Source of the DNA: Halarcobacter sp.
GTDB lineage: Bacteria; Campylobacterota; Campylobacteria; Campylobacterales; Arcobacteraceae
Assembly (NCBI RefSeq): GCF_963675975.1
Contig: NZ_OY780939.1
Span: 124,001 to 188,000, forward strand
Length of the DNA: 64,000 nt
Reading direction: 5' to 3'
The notes under the pieces are model-generated. The model worked only from the letters and a program-made list of their open reading frames with translations. It was not told the origin of the DNA and did no database searches. Shown here piece by piece: positions 9,529 through 18,085 of this stretch (positions are counted from its first letter, which is position 1; every line of letters starts with the position of its first letter). The position numbers were made by a program, and so were the translations under genes.

Positions 9529-9635
9529 TTTATTTAACCTTAGTATTTCTTTTTAGTATACCTAAATATAATTGAAATTATAAATTTTGACTTTAAAATC
9601 ATTATATATTTTAATAAGCTTAAATTATATAATCC

Positions 9636-9665
9636 AATTTAAGAGGAAAAATTCCCCTTAAATTT
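9636..9665 (-). terminator. hairpin downstream of DsrE-like gene
   Basis: Inverted repeat AATTTAAGAGGAA / TTCCCCTTAAATT with one mismatch and an A-rich loop, directly after the stop codon of the minus-strand DsrE-family gene. There is no long T-run, so terminator strength is uncertain. Confidence 0.45.
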
Positions 9666-9666
9666 T

Positions 9667-10092
9667 CTAGTAACTTAAAGTAGTAAAATCACTATTTAAT
9701 AATTGTTTTGCAACCTCTTGTGGTTTAGCAACTGTAATACCATCTAATAAAACAGATTTATCTAAGTTTGCATTTGGAAGATATAAAGGGCAAACTTCAA
9801 CTTTTGCTCCACTTTTAATAAGACCTTGTAACAACATTTTTGGTGATTTGTTTTTAGGCTTTAAAAGAGGACTCTCTTTCCCTTTTACAGCTAAATCTCC
9901 TGCACTTGAACATAAAGTGATATTTACAGCTTTTTCTTGTTTTATTGTCATCATTGATAAAACCATAGCCATCATTTGAGTTTGTGCATCGCTTGCTGTT
10001 AAAACAACATTTAATCCCTTGTTATCTTCTGCTAAGGCATTTGAAGAGAAAAGAAATAAACCTAAAGTTACAACTGATAAAAACTTTTTCAT
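9667..10092 (-). CDS. periplasmic DsrE-family protein
   Basis: Small secreted protein of about 141 residues with a signal peptide (MKKFLSVVTLGLFLFSSNALA). The mature part has the DsrE/DsrF-like layout: VVLTASDAQTQMMAMVLS, a Cys in TLCSSAGDLAV and another in KVEVCPLYLPN. DsrE-type proteins take part in sulfur transfer or thiol chemistry; the two Cys are suggestive but the role here is unknown. ATG at 10092 is chosen because AAAAAGGAAACTTA precedes it; the longer frame from 10122 would put non-signal residues in front of the signal peptide. It stands alone. Confidence 0.65.
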   Translation of the reverse strand: MKKFLSVVTLGLFLFSSNALAEDNKGLNVVLTASDAQTQMMAMVLSMMTIKQEKAVNITLCSSAGDLAVKGKESPLLKPKNKSPKMLLQGLIKSGAKVEVCPLYLPNANLDKSVLLDGITVAKPQEVAKQLLNSDFTTLSY

Positions 10093-10279
10093 TAAGTTTC
10101 CTTTTTGATTTGTTTTAATCAATTACATGCATGAAAGGATTATATGGAATAAAAACTTAGATAAAAATTTAATTTTAAAGCTATATTTTTATCTATACAA
10201 AACTATATTAAATTTAACCTTGCTAACATCAAAACTAAAGTAAAATACAAATCTAAATTTAATAAATATTGAGATAACA

Positions 10280-11017
10280 ATGGAACTTACAAAAGAACAA
10301 CTAAACAAATTTAATGAAGATGGATTTTTAATCATAAAAAACTTTGCCCCAAAAGATTTATGCGACAAAATTTTAGAAAAAGCAAAAGTCCATTTAGAAA
10401 AAAAACAAGCACCAATTGAGAGTGAACAAGAGTATATGCAGTTAGATGATGAAAAGATAACTGTAAGAAGATTAAGACAAGTTTATGACAGAGAAGAGAT
10501 TTTCAAAGAGTGGATGACAAACTCTGAAATAAGACCTATGTTAAAACAAGTTTTAAATGATACTCCTGTACTAACTCTAGCTCACCACAACTCAATAATG
10601 ACTAAACTACCTCACGAAAGTACAAGAACTTTTTGGCATCAAGATAGAAGATATTGGAATTTTGAAAATGATGATTTAGTTTCTGTATGGTTAGCTTTAG
10701 ATGATGAGTTTTTAGAAAATGGTTTACTGGAGTTTATTCCAGGAACTCATAAAATCAATTTTGAAAAAAGCTCATTTGATGAAGACTCAAACTTTGTAGA
10801 TGAAAATGAATTTAATCAAGAGATTATAAAAAATAGAGTTCACCAAAATCTAGAAAAAGGTGATATTGTTTTATTTCACTGTAAAACACTTCACCATGCA
10901 AGTAAAAATGCCACAGATAATGCAAAAATCTCTTTTGTATACACAGTAAGAGCTTTAGGAAATAAACCTTTAAAAAACACAAGAAGTGACTTCAAGGAAG
11001 TTGTACTTGAGTGCTAA
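10280..11017 (+). CDS. phytanoyl-CoA dioxygenase (PhyH) family oxygenase
   Basis: Predicted Fe(II)/2-oxoglutarate oxygenase of 245 residues. It starts with the typical FNEDGFLIIKNF segment; the metal-binding HxD is in TFWHQDRRYW (about residue 117), and the distal His in LFHCKTLHHASKNA (about residue 209), followed by an Arg in VYTVRALG that would hold 2-oxoglutarate. The substrate is unknown; relatives hydroxylate small molecules including ectoine and phosphonates. Its end overlaps the start of tex by about 11 bases, so the two are probably co-transcribed. Confidence 0.75.
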   Translation: MELTKEQLNKFNEDGFLIIKNFAPKDLCDKILEKAKVHLEKKQAPIESEQEYMQLDDEKITVRRLRQVYDREEIFKEWMTNSEIRPMLKQVLNDTPVLTLAHHNSIMTKLPHESTRTFWHQDRRYWNFENDDLVSVWLALDDEFLENGLLEFIPGTHKINFEKSSFDEDSNFVDENEFNQEIIKNRVHQNLEKGDIVLFHCKTLHHASKNATDNAKISFVYTVRALGNKPLKNTRSDFKEVVLEC

Positions 11018-13118
11018 TATTACAAATTTATTAGAAGAGAAAACATCCCTATCAAAAAAAGTTATTGAAAACATAATCAATCTTCTTGATGAGGGGTGTA
11101 CAATCCCTTTTATTGCTAGATATAGAAAAGAGTTCACTAATAGTGCAACAGATGAAGAGTTAAGAATTTTTGAAGATGTTTACTCATATTCAAAAAAACT
11201 ACTTCAAAGAAAAAACGAGATTTTAGAACTTCTAAAAGAGAAAAACTTTTTAAATGAAAAAGTTGAAAAGAGTTTAAATGAAGCTACAACTTTACAAGCT
11301 GTAGAAGATATCTATACACCTTTTAAAGATAAAAAATCATCTAGAACATCTCTTGCTATTGAAAATGGTTTAGAGCCACTTGCAAATATAATCCAATCAA
11401 TGAAATATGAAGAGAATGAAGTTTTACAAAAAGCTAAAAACTTTACAAATAAAGATGTTAAATCTGTTGATGAAGCTATACAAGGAGCAAAAGATATTAT
11501 TGCTCAAAGATATGCAGATGATTTTAAATCAAAAGAGGTCTTAAGAAACCTTATTTCTAATTGGGGAACAATAGAGATAAAAGAGGCAAAAGAGTTTAAA
11601 AAAGATGGAGTTTATAGTAATTTTGTAGGACAAAATGAGAAAATCAAATATATCAAACCCCATAGAGTTTTAGCTATTTTAAGAGCAGTAAATGAAAAAG
11701 AGTTATCAATAAAAGTTGATATTGATGAGAAACATATTTTAGAAAATATCAAAAAATATAAAATACCCTCTTGGGCAAAATCATCAAGCTCTTTTGTTTT
11801 TGAAGCTTATAAAGATGGCTTAAAAAGATTACTTCTTCCAAGTTTAAAAAGAGAAGCAATAGCTAACCTAAAAGAGAAAGCTTCAAAAGAAGCTATTGAG
11901 CTTTTTGGAAAAAACCTAAAAGAGTTACTTCTTACTGCTCCACTTGTTAATCACATAATCTTAGGAATTGACCCAGGTTATAAAACTGGATGTAAAGTTG
12001 CAGTTATTGATGAAAATGGTGAGTATTTAGATTCAAATGTTATTTATCCAACTAAACCAAAAGAGGATATAAAAACCTCATCAAAAACTATTTTAGAACT
12101 TATAAAAAAGTATAATGTAACTTCAATAGCAATTGGAAATGGTACAGCATCGAGAGAGACTGCAAGTTTTATCTCAAACCTAATAAAAGAAAACAATCTT
12201 AATATAAACTATGCAATAGTTAGTGAAATAGGTGCAAGTGTTTATTCTGCTTCAAAAATAGCAACACAAGAGTATCCAAACCTTGATGTTACAATTAGAG
12301 GAGCTATTTCTATTGCAAGTAGATTAAGAGACCCAATGGCAGCTCTTGTTAAGATAGATCCAAAATCACTTGGGATTGGTCAATACCAACACGATGTAAA
12401 CCAAAAAGAGTTAAGTTTGAAGCTTGAAAACATAACAATAGATTTAGTAAATAAAGTTGGAGTTGATATTAACTCTGCTTCTTTTAAACTTCTTTCTTTT
12501 GTATCAGGGATTACAGAAACTTTAGCAAAAAATATTGTAGAACATAGAAAAAAATTAGGAGTATTCACTTCTAAAAAACAACTTCTAGATGTAAAAGGTG
12601 TTGGAGCAAAAGCTTATGAACAAAGTGTAGGATTCCTTAGAATCAAAAAAGGTGATTCTATTTTAGATAATACAGCTATTCACCCTGAAGATTATGATTT
12701 AGTAAAAAGGTTAGAAAAAACTTGTGATATAAAAGCTGTAGAAAAAAACCAATATCAAACCTTAGCAAACACTCTAAACACTTCACTTATAAAGATAGAA
12801 GATATTGTAAATGAACTTCAAAAACCAGGTTTTGATATAAGAGAAAACTTCAACCAAGTAAGATTTGCAAGTGATATAACTAAAATAGAGGATTTAAAAG
12901 AAGGCTACACTCTTTCAGGAATAGTTAGAAATATAACAGACTTTGGAGCTTTTGTAGATATAGGACTTAAAAATGATGCCCTACTTCATATCTCACAAAT
13001 CTCTAATAAAAGAATTTCACACCCAAGTGAGGTTTTAAGTATAAATCAAAATCTTGAAAATATAAAAGTTGTAAGTGTTGATTTAGAAAAACAAAGAGTA
13101 GGCTTGAGCTTAAAATAA
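11007..13118 (+). CDS. tex: Tex, RNA-binding transcription accessory protein
   Basis: Full-length Tex of about 703 residues. Domains in order: helical N-terminal region with CTIPFIARYRKE, a YqgF/RNase H-like core (ILGIDPGYKTGCKVAVID), helix-hairpin-helix motifs (LLDVKGVGAKAYEQ) and a C-terminal S1 RNA-binding domain (GIVRNITDFGAFVDIGL). TTG at 11007 is proposed as the start because AAGGAAG lies six bases upstream and the preceding in-frame codons belong to the PhyH gene; a GTG at 10986 is an alternative. Tex binds structured nucleic acid and affects transcription fidelity. The stop codon lies in the loop of the following terminator. Confidence 0.9.
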   Translation: MSANITNLLEEKTSLSKKVIENIINLLDEGCTIPFIARYRKEFTNSATDEELRIFEDVYSYSKKLLQRKNEILELLKEKNFLNEKVEKSLNEATTLQAVEDIYTPFKDKKSSRTSLAIENGLEPLANIIQSMKYEENEVLQKAKNFTNKDVKSVDEAIQGAKDIIAQRYADDFKSKEVLRNLISNWGTIEIKEAKEFKKDGVYSNFVGQNEKIKYIKPHRVLAILRAVNEKELSIKVDIDEKHILENIKKYKIPSWAKSSSSFVFEAYKDGLKRLLLPSLKREAIANLKEKASKEAIELFGKNLKELLLTAPLVNHIILGIDPGYKTGCKVAVIDENGEYLDSNVIYPTKPKEDIKTSSKTILELIKKYNVTSIAIGNGTASRETASFISNLIKENNLNINYAIVSEIGASVYSASKIATQEYPNLDVTIRGAISIASRLRDPMAALVKIDPKSLGIGQYQHDVNQKELSLKLENITIDLVNKVGVDINSASFKLLSFVSGITETLAKNIVEHRKKLGVFTSKKQLLDVKGVGAKAYEQSVGFLRIKKGDSILDNTAIHPEDYDLVKRLEKTCDIKAVEKNQYQTLANTLNTSLIKIEDIVNELQKPGFDIRENFNQVRFASDITKIEDLKEGYTLSGIVRNITDFGAFVDIGLKNDALLHISQISNKRISHPSEVLSINQNLENIKVVSVDLEKQRVGLSLK

Positions 13119-13128
13119 GCCTACTTTT
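13097..13128. terminator. bidirectional terminator at tex / histidine kinase 3' ends
   Basis: Arms AGTAGGCTT (13097-13105) and AAGCCTACT (13117-13125), followed by TTTT. The tex stop codon sits inside the structure and the convergent kinase gene ends at 13127, so one hairpin serves both genes. Confidence 0.7.
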
Positions 13129-14362
13129 AAATCACATAGTTTACATTTAGAGGAAGCTCAATACAAAACTTTGCACCCTCTTTTGTATTCTCTACATATA
13201 ATAAACCACTTAATCTATTAACTACAATATCATATGCAGAATAAAGCCCTATTCCTGTTCCTTGGCTTTGGTGTTTTGTTGTGAAGTATGGATTAAAGAT
13301 TTTATCTTTTATCTCCTCTTTTATTCCTCCACCATTATCTTCTATTGAGATTAAAACTGTGTACTCTTTTTTTCGAAGTTCATATTTAACCCATCGATTT
13401 TTTTCTACATTTTGTACTAATATATCTTTGGCATTATTAAATATAGAGATTAATACTTGTAATAAATCTCCTAATACAAGTCTAAAGTGAAGTTTTCCAC
13501 TCTCTATTACTCCCTCTTTTATCTCAATGTTTTCCATTGCAAAAGATGACTCAACCATTTTTATTGCCATTTTAAGTCTATCTTGAATAACAATCTCTTT
13601 TTCTCTATGACTCTCTTTTATATAATCTCTAAACTCATCTATTGTATTTGATAGATATTTTGATTGCTCAACTATACTTTTTGTATATTCTTCAAAATCA
13701 GTATCTTCTAAGATATTGTATTCTTTTTTTATCATCATACCAGTTGCTGCTGTTGAGATTACATTTAGAGGCTGTCTCCATTGATGGGCAATATTTCCTA
13801 TAAGTTCACCCATTTGAGACATTTTTAGTTGCTCATAGATTTGTCTTTCTTTATCTACATTTGCTTTTGTTGCAGCATTTATTTCATCTTTTAGATTTTT
13901 ATTTAAATCTTCTAGTTGAAATTTTTGCTCTTTTAATTGTTCATTTCTTTTTTTTAACTTTTCAACATTTAAACAAGAGTTTATACTAATATTCAGTCTT
14001 TTTTCTAAGCTTTTTAAAACTGAAATATTAAAATCCAAATCTTTATTTTTATCATAGAAAAAAACAAAACAACCTCTTGTTAGTTTGTAAAATAGTATAT
14101 TAATATCATCATTGTATTTGGTTTTTACAACATACTCTTTTTCTAACTTCTCTTTTATCTCATCTAGGTTTGAAGTTATTCTTTTACCAACACATATAAA
14201 CTCTTCATATTCATCTTTTGTTTTTTTAAAAAATGCACCTTTTATAGCATCAGTTTCTTTTACAAAAGTGATAATAAAATCTTTAAGCATCTCCTCAAGA
14301 TTTAAACTATTTCCAATAGAGTTTACACACCTATACGAGATTGCCAAATTACCTAAAGACAT
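13127..14362 (-). CDS. sensor histidine kinase (cytoplasmic, FIST-linked)
   Basis: Histidine kinase of 411 residues from ATG 14362; a TTG six codons upstream is less likely. There are no membrane segments. Residues about 10-130 look like a GAF-type sensory region, about 135-185 is a coiled coil (LKKRNEQLKEQKFQLEDLN), the phosphoacceptor His is in GNIAHQWRQPLN (about residue 193), and the ATPase domain shows NNAKDIL, EDNGGGI and GTGIGLYSAY. The start overlaps the end of the FIST gene by 10 bases, so the FIST protein is probably its input partner. No response regulator gene lies nearby, so the pair likely feeds a regulator elsewhere. Confidence 0.88.
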   Translation of the reverse strand: MSLGNLAISYRCVNSIGNSLNLEEMLKDFIITFVKETDAIKGAFFKKTKDEYEEFICVGKRITSNLDEIKEKLEKEYVVKTKYNDDINILFYKLTRGCFVFFYDKNKDLDFNISVLKSLEKRLNISINSCLNVEKLKKRNEQLKEQKFQLEDLNKNLKDEINAATKANVDKERQIYEQLKMSQMGELIGNIAHQWRQPLNVISTAATGMMIKKEYNILEDTDFEEYTKSIVEQSKYLSNTIDEFRDYIKESHREKEIVIQDRLKMAIKMVESSFAMENIEIKEGVIESGKLHFRLVLGDLLQVLISIFNNAKDILVQNVEKNRWVKYELRKKEYTVLISIEDNGGGIKEEIKDKIFNPYFTTKHQSQGTGIGLYSAYDIVVNRLSGLLYVENTKEGAKFCIELPLNVNYVI

Positions 14363-15414
14363 AACCCACCCATAACACAACTTTTATTTAAAAAATTAAT
14401 ATAACTCTTACCTTTATTAGCTATCTCACCCACACTAATAACACCTAAAATATATTTAGTTGAAGTCTTTTCCAAGATTACATCAATTTGTTTATCATAT
14501 ACTTCATCTAGAAATCCTAATCTAGAAACACAGTCAAATACCATTAAAAATTCACTCTCACTTTTTGTAGCTTCTTTACTTGCTAAATATGCAGCATTTA
14601 TCAAAGCTTCTTTTTTCCCTTTTAAAACATTTATTATACTATTTTCTTCTATTAAGGTAGCTAATTCTAACTCACCCTTTTCACTTATAGATATTGGATC
14701 TCTGATTATAAAATCATTATTATGTTTTATAACACCAATTGGATACTTTTTAAGATACAACATAAAATTATCTTTTGTGATTTTTATATCGTTTTCTTTT
14801 TCTAAGCACTCTTTATAAACTTCAAATGCGCTTCTATAGTCTAACTCTTGAATCTTTCTATTTTCACTTTTTGTTACAATGAAGGGACCATCTAAAACAT
14901 CCCAACCTTGACTTACACCTATATCAATCTTTTTATCTAAATATATAAGTAATGCGGCATTATTAAAATAGCCATTTTTATTAAAAAATGAGTAAGTATC
15001 CCTTGATTCTAAACTTCCAGCTCCACCACCAAATATATTTGTATCTACATTTATATATTCATATATTTTCTCTAAAAAACTTACTGTTTGTTTCGAATAA
15101 CCATCAAGAATTGAGATTATGGACTGAGTATTAGAAAAGTTTTCTTCGCAGAGTGTGTGGTTTTTCATATTTTCAATAAACTCAAGTTTTATAGAAGGTT
15201 TTATCTGTAAAACTATAATTCCCTCATCATAAAGTTTATTTTTATAAATTATCTTTGGAAAAATAGCTCCATAAAAATCTACTTTTAAATCTTTTAAATC
15301 TTCAACTTGAATATTTGTTTTATTTGTTGTAAAAATAACTAACTTCTTTTTCACATCATAACTATGTCTTAAAAATTCTTCTTTAGAATTATAAAAAGCT
15401 ATTTTTACATACAT
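14353..15414 (-). CDS. FIST-domain sensory protein
   Basis: 353-residue protein with a FIST_N/FIST_C layout. The N-terminal part carries the GGGAGSLESRDTYSFFN region and the C-terminal domain ends in LGVISVGEIANKGKSY, a hallmark of FIST_C. FIST domains are thought to sense small ligands such as amino acids (known for the family by context, not shown here). The gene is translationally overlapped by a histidine kinase lacking its own clear ligand domain, which supports a sensor-transmitter pair. ATG at 15414 follows GGATCAAAT. Confidence 0.8.
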   Translation of the reverse strand: MYVKIAFYNSKEEFLRHSYDVKKKLVIFTTNKTNIQVEDLKDLKVDFYGAIFPKIIYKNKLYDEGIIVLQIKPSIKLEFIENMKNHTLCEENFSNTQSIISILDGYSKQTVSFLEKIYEYINVDTNIFGGGAGSLESRDTYSFFNKNGYFNNAALLIYLDKKIDIGVSQGWDVLDGPFIVTKSENRKIQELDYRSAFEVYKECLEKENDIKITKDNFMLYLKKYPIGVIKHNNDFIIRDPISISEKGELELATLIEENSIINVLKGKKEALINAAYLASKEATKSESEFLMVFDCVSRLGFLDEVYDKQIDVILEKTSTKYILGVISVGEIANKGKSYINFLNKSCVMGGLCL

Positions 15415-15599
15415 ATTTGATCCTTAAATAAAAAATAAATTTTTGAAGATATAGTATTAAAGCATTCTAATAAATTATAATTTTTTATTTCATCTTTTAA
15501 GTTTAACTATATTACTAGTTTAAAGTTTTAATTCTAATTTTAATTATCAAGAAAAAGATTGATTAGAGAAATAAAAGGTAGGCTTGAGTTTGAAAGTTA

Positions 15600-15631
15600 T
15601 TGGCTACTCTTTTTTAAATAAAAGTAGCCAA
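15600..15631 (-). terminator. hairpin downstream of ridA operon
   Basis: Arms TTGGCTACT and AGTAGCCAA around an AT-rich loop, just beyond the ridA stop codon on the minus strand. The following T-run is poor, so termination may be partial. It would end the long minus-strand operon that starts near 21.5 kb. Confidence 0.5.
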
Positions 15632-15636
15632 AAGAT

Positions 15637-16020
15637 TTAGTTTTTATATGCGATTACATCAACTTCAACTAAAACATTTTTAGGAAGTGTTTTTACAGCT
15701 ACAGTTGCTCTTGCTGGAGCTGTTTCAGCTTTAAAATACTCTGCATAAACTTCATTAAATGCAACAAAATTATCCATATCTGATAAATAACAAGTTGTTT
15801 TTAAAACATTATCAAAAGATGAGTTTGCTTCTTTTAATACTTCTGCAAGGTTTTCCATAACTTTTACAGTTTGCTCTTTGATTCCACCTTCTACTACTTC
15901 CATTGTTTCTGGATTCAATGGAATTTGTCCTGATAAAAATACTAATTTTTCAAATGATGTACCTTGGTTGTATGGTCCAATTGCTGCTGGAGCTTTTGGT
16001 GTTGATATAATTTCTTTCAT
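15637..16020 (-). CDS. ridA: RidA-family enamine/imine deaminase
   Basis: 127-residue RidA (YjgF/YER057c/UK114) protein, full length. Motifs include APAAIGPYNQG at the N-terminus and the catalytic Arg in APARATVAVKTLP, followed by the Glu in LVEVDVIAY. RidA hydrolyses reactive enamines such as 2-aminoacrylate released by PLP enzymes. It is the last gene of a minus-strand run beginning with an amino-acid ABC transporter, 47 bases after the Nudix gene, which fits a role in handling imported amino acids. Confidence 0.92.
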   Translation of the reverse strand: MKEIISTPKAPAAIGPYNQGTSFEKLVFLSGQIPLNPETMEVVEGGIKEQTVKVMENLAEVLKEANSSFDNVLKTTCYLSDMDNFVAFNEVYAEYFKAETAPARATVAVKTLPKNVLVEVDVIAYKN

Positions 16021-16067
16021 ATTAATCCTTTATATATTTAAAAATTTATTATACTGCCTTCTAACTT

Positions 16068-16826
16068 TTAATCTCTTGGGAAAAACAGCTCAAAATCTCT
16101 TTTTATGTGAGTTAAAGTTTCTTGGTTTGCTCTTATAAAGCCTTCTTCTTTTAATGCAGCTTTTACAATAGCTTTAGAATAATCAAGTACATTCTCATCA
16201 TTTAAGTATTCATCTACATCTACCCATTTGGCATCTTCTATCTCTTGGGTATCTTTTATATTTATCTCATGAGTTAGAGGTTTTGCCAAACATAAAACAT
16301 ATAGATTTGATTTATGAAATTGGTGAGGATAAAAATGCCCTAAAGAGATAACTGATTTAAACTCAACTTTTATACCTGTTTCTTCAAATACTTCTCTGCA
16401 AGCTGCTGTAGTTATCATCTCTTTATCATCTATATGACCACCTGGTATTTTATAACCAATTCTTGAGATTCTTTCTTTTATAACAAGTAATTCATTTTTT
16501 TCATTTATTGCAACAACCCCTACTCCTAAAGTATGATTTGCAGCTGTTGGAACTATTGCATTCTCTTTTAGTCTTTTTACTAGTAATATATAATCTTCCC
16601 CACATGAGTGAAAAAAGAACCCTTTTTTTGTGGCACTTGATATAAAATCTGATTTTTCTATATTTATATAAATCCAAATTAGATTTCTTGTATCTTTTGT
16701 CTTTTCAATTAAAATATCTAAATTTTCATCAAACTTATTAAAACTATTAGGTAAGTCTTTATACTCTATTGTTATTCCATTGTATGGGTCTAATATAGTT
16801 TTAAACCCTGCTATCTCTTCTACCAT
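16068..16826 (-). CDS. Nudix hydrolase with N-terminal pre-Nudix domain
   Basis: 252-residue protein. Residues about 1-95 form an N-terminal extension resembling the GNAT-like 'pre-Nudix' domain seen in plant NUDT2/6/7-type proteins. The Nudix box, GGHIDDKEMITTAACREVFEETG, spans about residues 125-147 and matches the GX5EX7REUXEEXGU pattern. Enzymes of this class split nucleoside diphosphates linked to another group, often NADH or ADP-ribose; the substrate here is not predictable. It lies 10 bases downstream of the LysE gene in a common operon. Confidence 0.85.
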   Translation of the reverse strand: MVEEIAGFKTILDPYNGITIEYKDLPNSFNKFDENLDILIEKTKDTRNLIWIYINIEKSDFISSATKKGFFFHSCGEDYILLVKRLKENAIVPTAANHTLGVGVVAINEKNELLVIKERISRIGYKIPGGHIDDKEMITTAACREVFEETGIKVEFKSVISLGHFYPHQFHKSNLYVLCLAKPLTHEINIKDTQEIEDAKWVDVDEYLNDENVLDYSKAIVKAALKEEGFIRANQETLTHIKRDFELFFPRD

Positions 16827-16836
16827 TTTTACTCTT

Positions 16837-17454
16837 TTATAAAACTATTAAATCTTTTAATGAATATGCTATATAAAGCATTAAAAACCCTATTGATATA
16901 TCTAAAACTTTCCATGTAATTGGCTTTTTAAATAAAGGGATTAGAAGTCTAGCTCCAAACCCTAAAGATAAAAACCAAACAGATGAAGCTAAAGCACAAC
17001 CTATTATAAAAAATATTTTTAGACCCTCTTCAATATTTGCACCAATTCCACCTATTAAAAGTACTGTATCTAAATAAGTATGAGGATTTAGATAAGTAAA
17101 TACAAAAAGTAAAGTTATCACTTGTTTTATTGGATTTGTTTTTATTTGATCATCTATTTTCAATGATTCATTTTTTAATGCTGATTTAAAAGAAGTAAAG
17201 GCATAAAAACATAAAAAAGCTATTCCAAATATTGCAATACCATTTATAAAAAGTTGCTCACCTTTTATAAAGTATCCAAGACCAAATACCCCAGCACTAA
17301 TTAAAAATATATCTGAAAAGATACAAAATAAAGCAGCTTTTAAAACATGTTGTCTTAAAAGCCCAAGTTTTAAAATATAAGCGTTTTGAGCTCCTATTGC
17401 TACAATCAATGTGATTGTAATAACAAAGCCTCTTAGAAGAGTGTCAAACTCCAT
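16837..17454 (-). CDS. LysE/ArgO-type amino-acid exporter
   Basis: 205-residue inner-membrane protein with about six membrane segments. The GAQNAYILKLGLLRQHVLKA segment near residue 21 and the NPHTYLDTVLLIGG motif place it in the LysE/ArgO branch, which exports basic amino acids. Its start codon overlaps the MarC stop codon by one base. It is encoded with an amino-acid importer upstream, so import and export genes share one transcript, presumably to balance cytoplasmic pools. Confidence 0.85.
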   Translation of the reverse strand: MEFDTLLRGFVITITLIVAIGAQNAYILKLGLLRQHVLKAALFCIFSDIFLISAGVFGLGYFIKGEQLFINGIAIFGIAFLCFYAFTSFKSALKNESLKIDDQIKTNPIKQVITLLFVFTYLNPHTYLDTVLLIGGIGANIEEGLKIFFIIGCALASSVWFLSLGFGARLLIPLFKKPITWKVLDISIGFLMLYIAYSLKDLIVL

Positions 17455-18083
17455 TACAAATAGCTTTGTGAAAGATGCACTACACCTGAGATTATAAACT
17501 GTACAGCAAGGGCACCAACAATAAGTCCCATAAGTTTTGTAATAATATTTTGTCCAGTAAGACCTAAATATTTTTTTATATAGATTGAGTTTTTTAAAAC
17601 AAGGTAAAAAATCAGTGCATTAATACAAAAAGATATTACCAAAGAAAAAACTTCAACACTGTTTTCAACTTGATTTTTAAAAATAATAATTGTAGTAAAA
17701 AGACCAGTACCAAAAGCAATTGGGATTCCTATTGGAATAATTGCCAGTTCTTCATCATTTTTATTACTTTCATCTTCCTCTTTTTTACTTTTCATTGCAC
17801 TACCAGTTACCATTGATATTGCCATCAAAAGAAGAATTAAACCACCCATTACTTTTAATGAGTCTTCATGTATACCAAAAAGCTTTAAAACTAAATCTCC
17901 CGTAATTAAAACAACAAAAAAAGCAACCAATATTGTAGTAGTAGTTTTTTTAGCAATAATTGAGATTTGAGATTTTGTAATATTAGGGCTCAATAAAGAG
18001 AGTGCAATTGCACTCACCCCTATTGGATCCATAATTGCAAACAAAGTGATTGTTTGCTGTAGAAAATTTTGAAAAAGTTCCAA
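17454..18083 (-). CDS. MarC-family integral membrane protein
   Basis: 209-residue protein with about six membrane segments, including the family start FAIMDPIGVSAIAL and a charged KSKKEEDESNKNDEE loop in the middle. MarC proteins have no settled function; despite the name, a role in multiple antibiotic resistance was not upheld, and amino-acid transport has been suggested for some. It lies 2 bases downstream of the ABC permease and overlaps the LysE gene, which supports an amino-acid-related role by context. Confidence 0.8.
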   Translation of the reverse strand: MELFQNFLQQTITLFAIMDPIGVSAIALSLLSPNITKSQISIIAKKTTTTILVAFFVVLITGDLVLKLFGIHEDSLKVMGGLILLLMAISMVTGSAMKSKKEEDESNKNDEELAIIPIGIPIAFGTGLFTTIIIFKNQVENSVEVFSLVISFCINALIFYLVLKNSIYIKKYLGLTGQNIITKLMGLIVGALAVQFIISGVVHLSQSYL

Positions 18084-18085
18084 TA

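Noticed and set aside
13097-15590. Repeat TAGGCTTGAG at 13099 and again near 15579
   Set aside because: Only about ten bases match and the flanks differ. One copy is part of the tex terminator; the other is likely chance.
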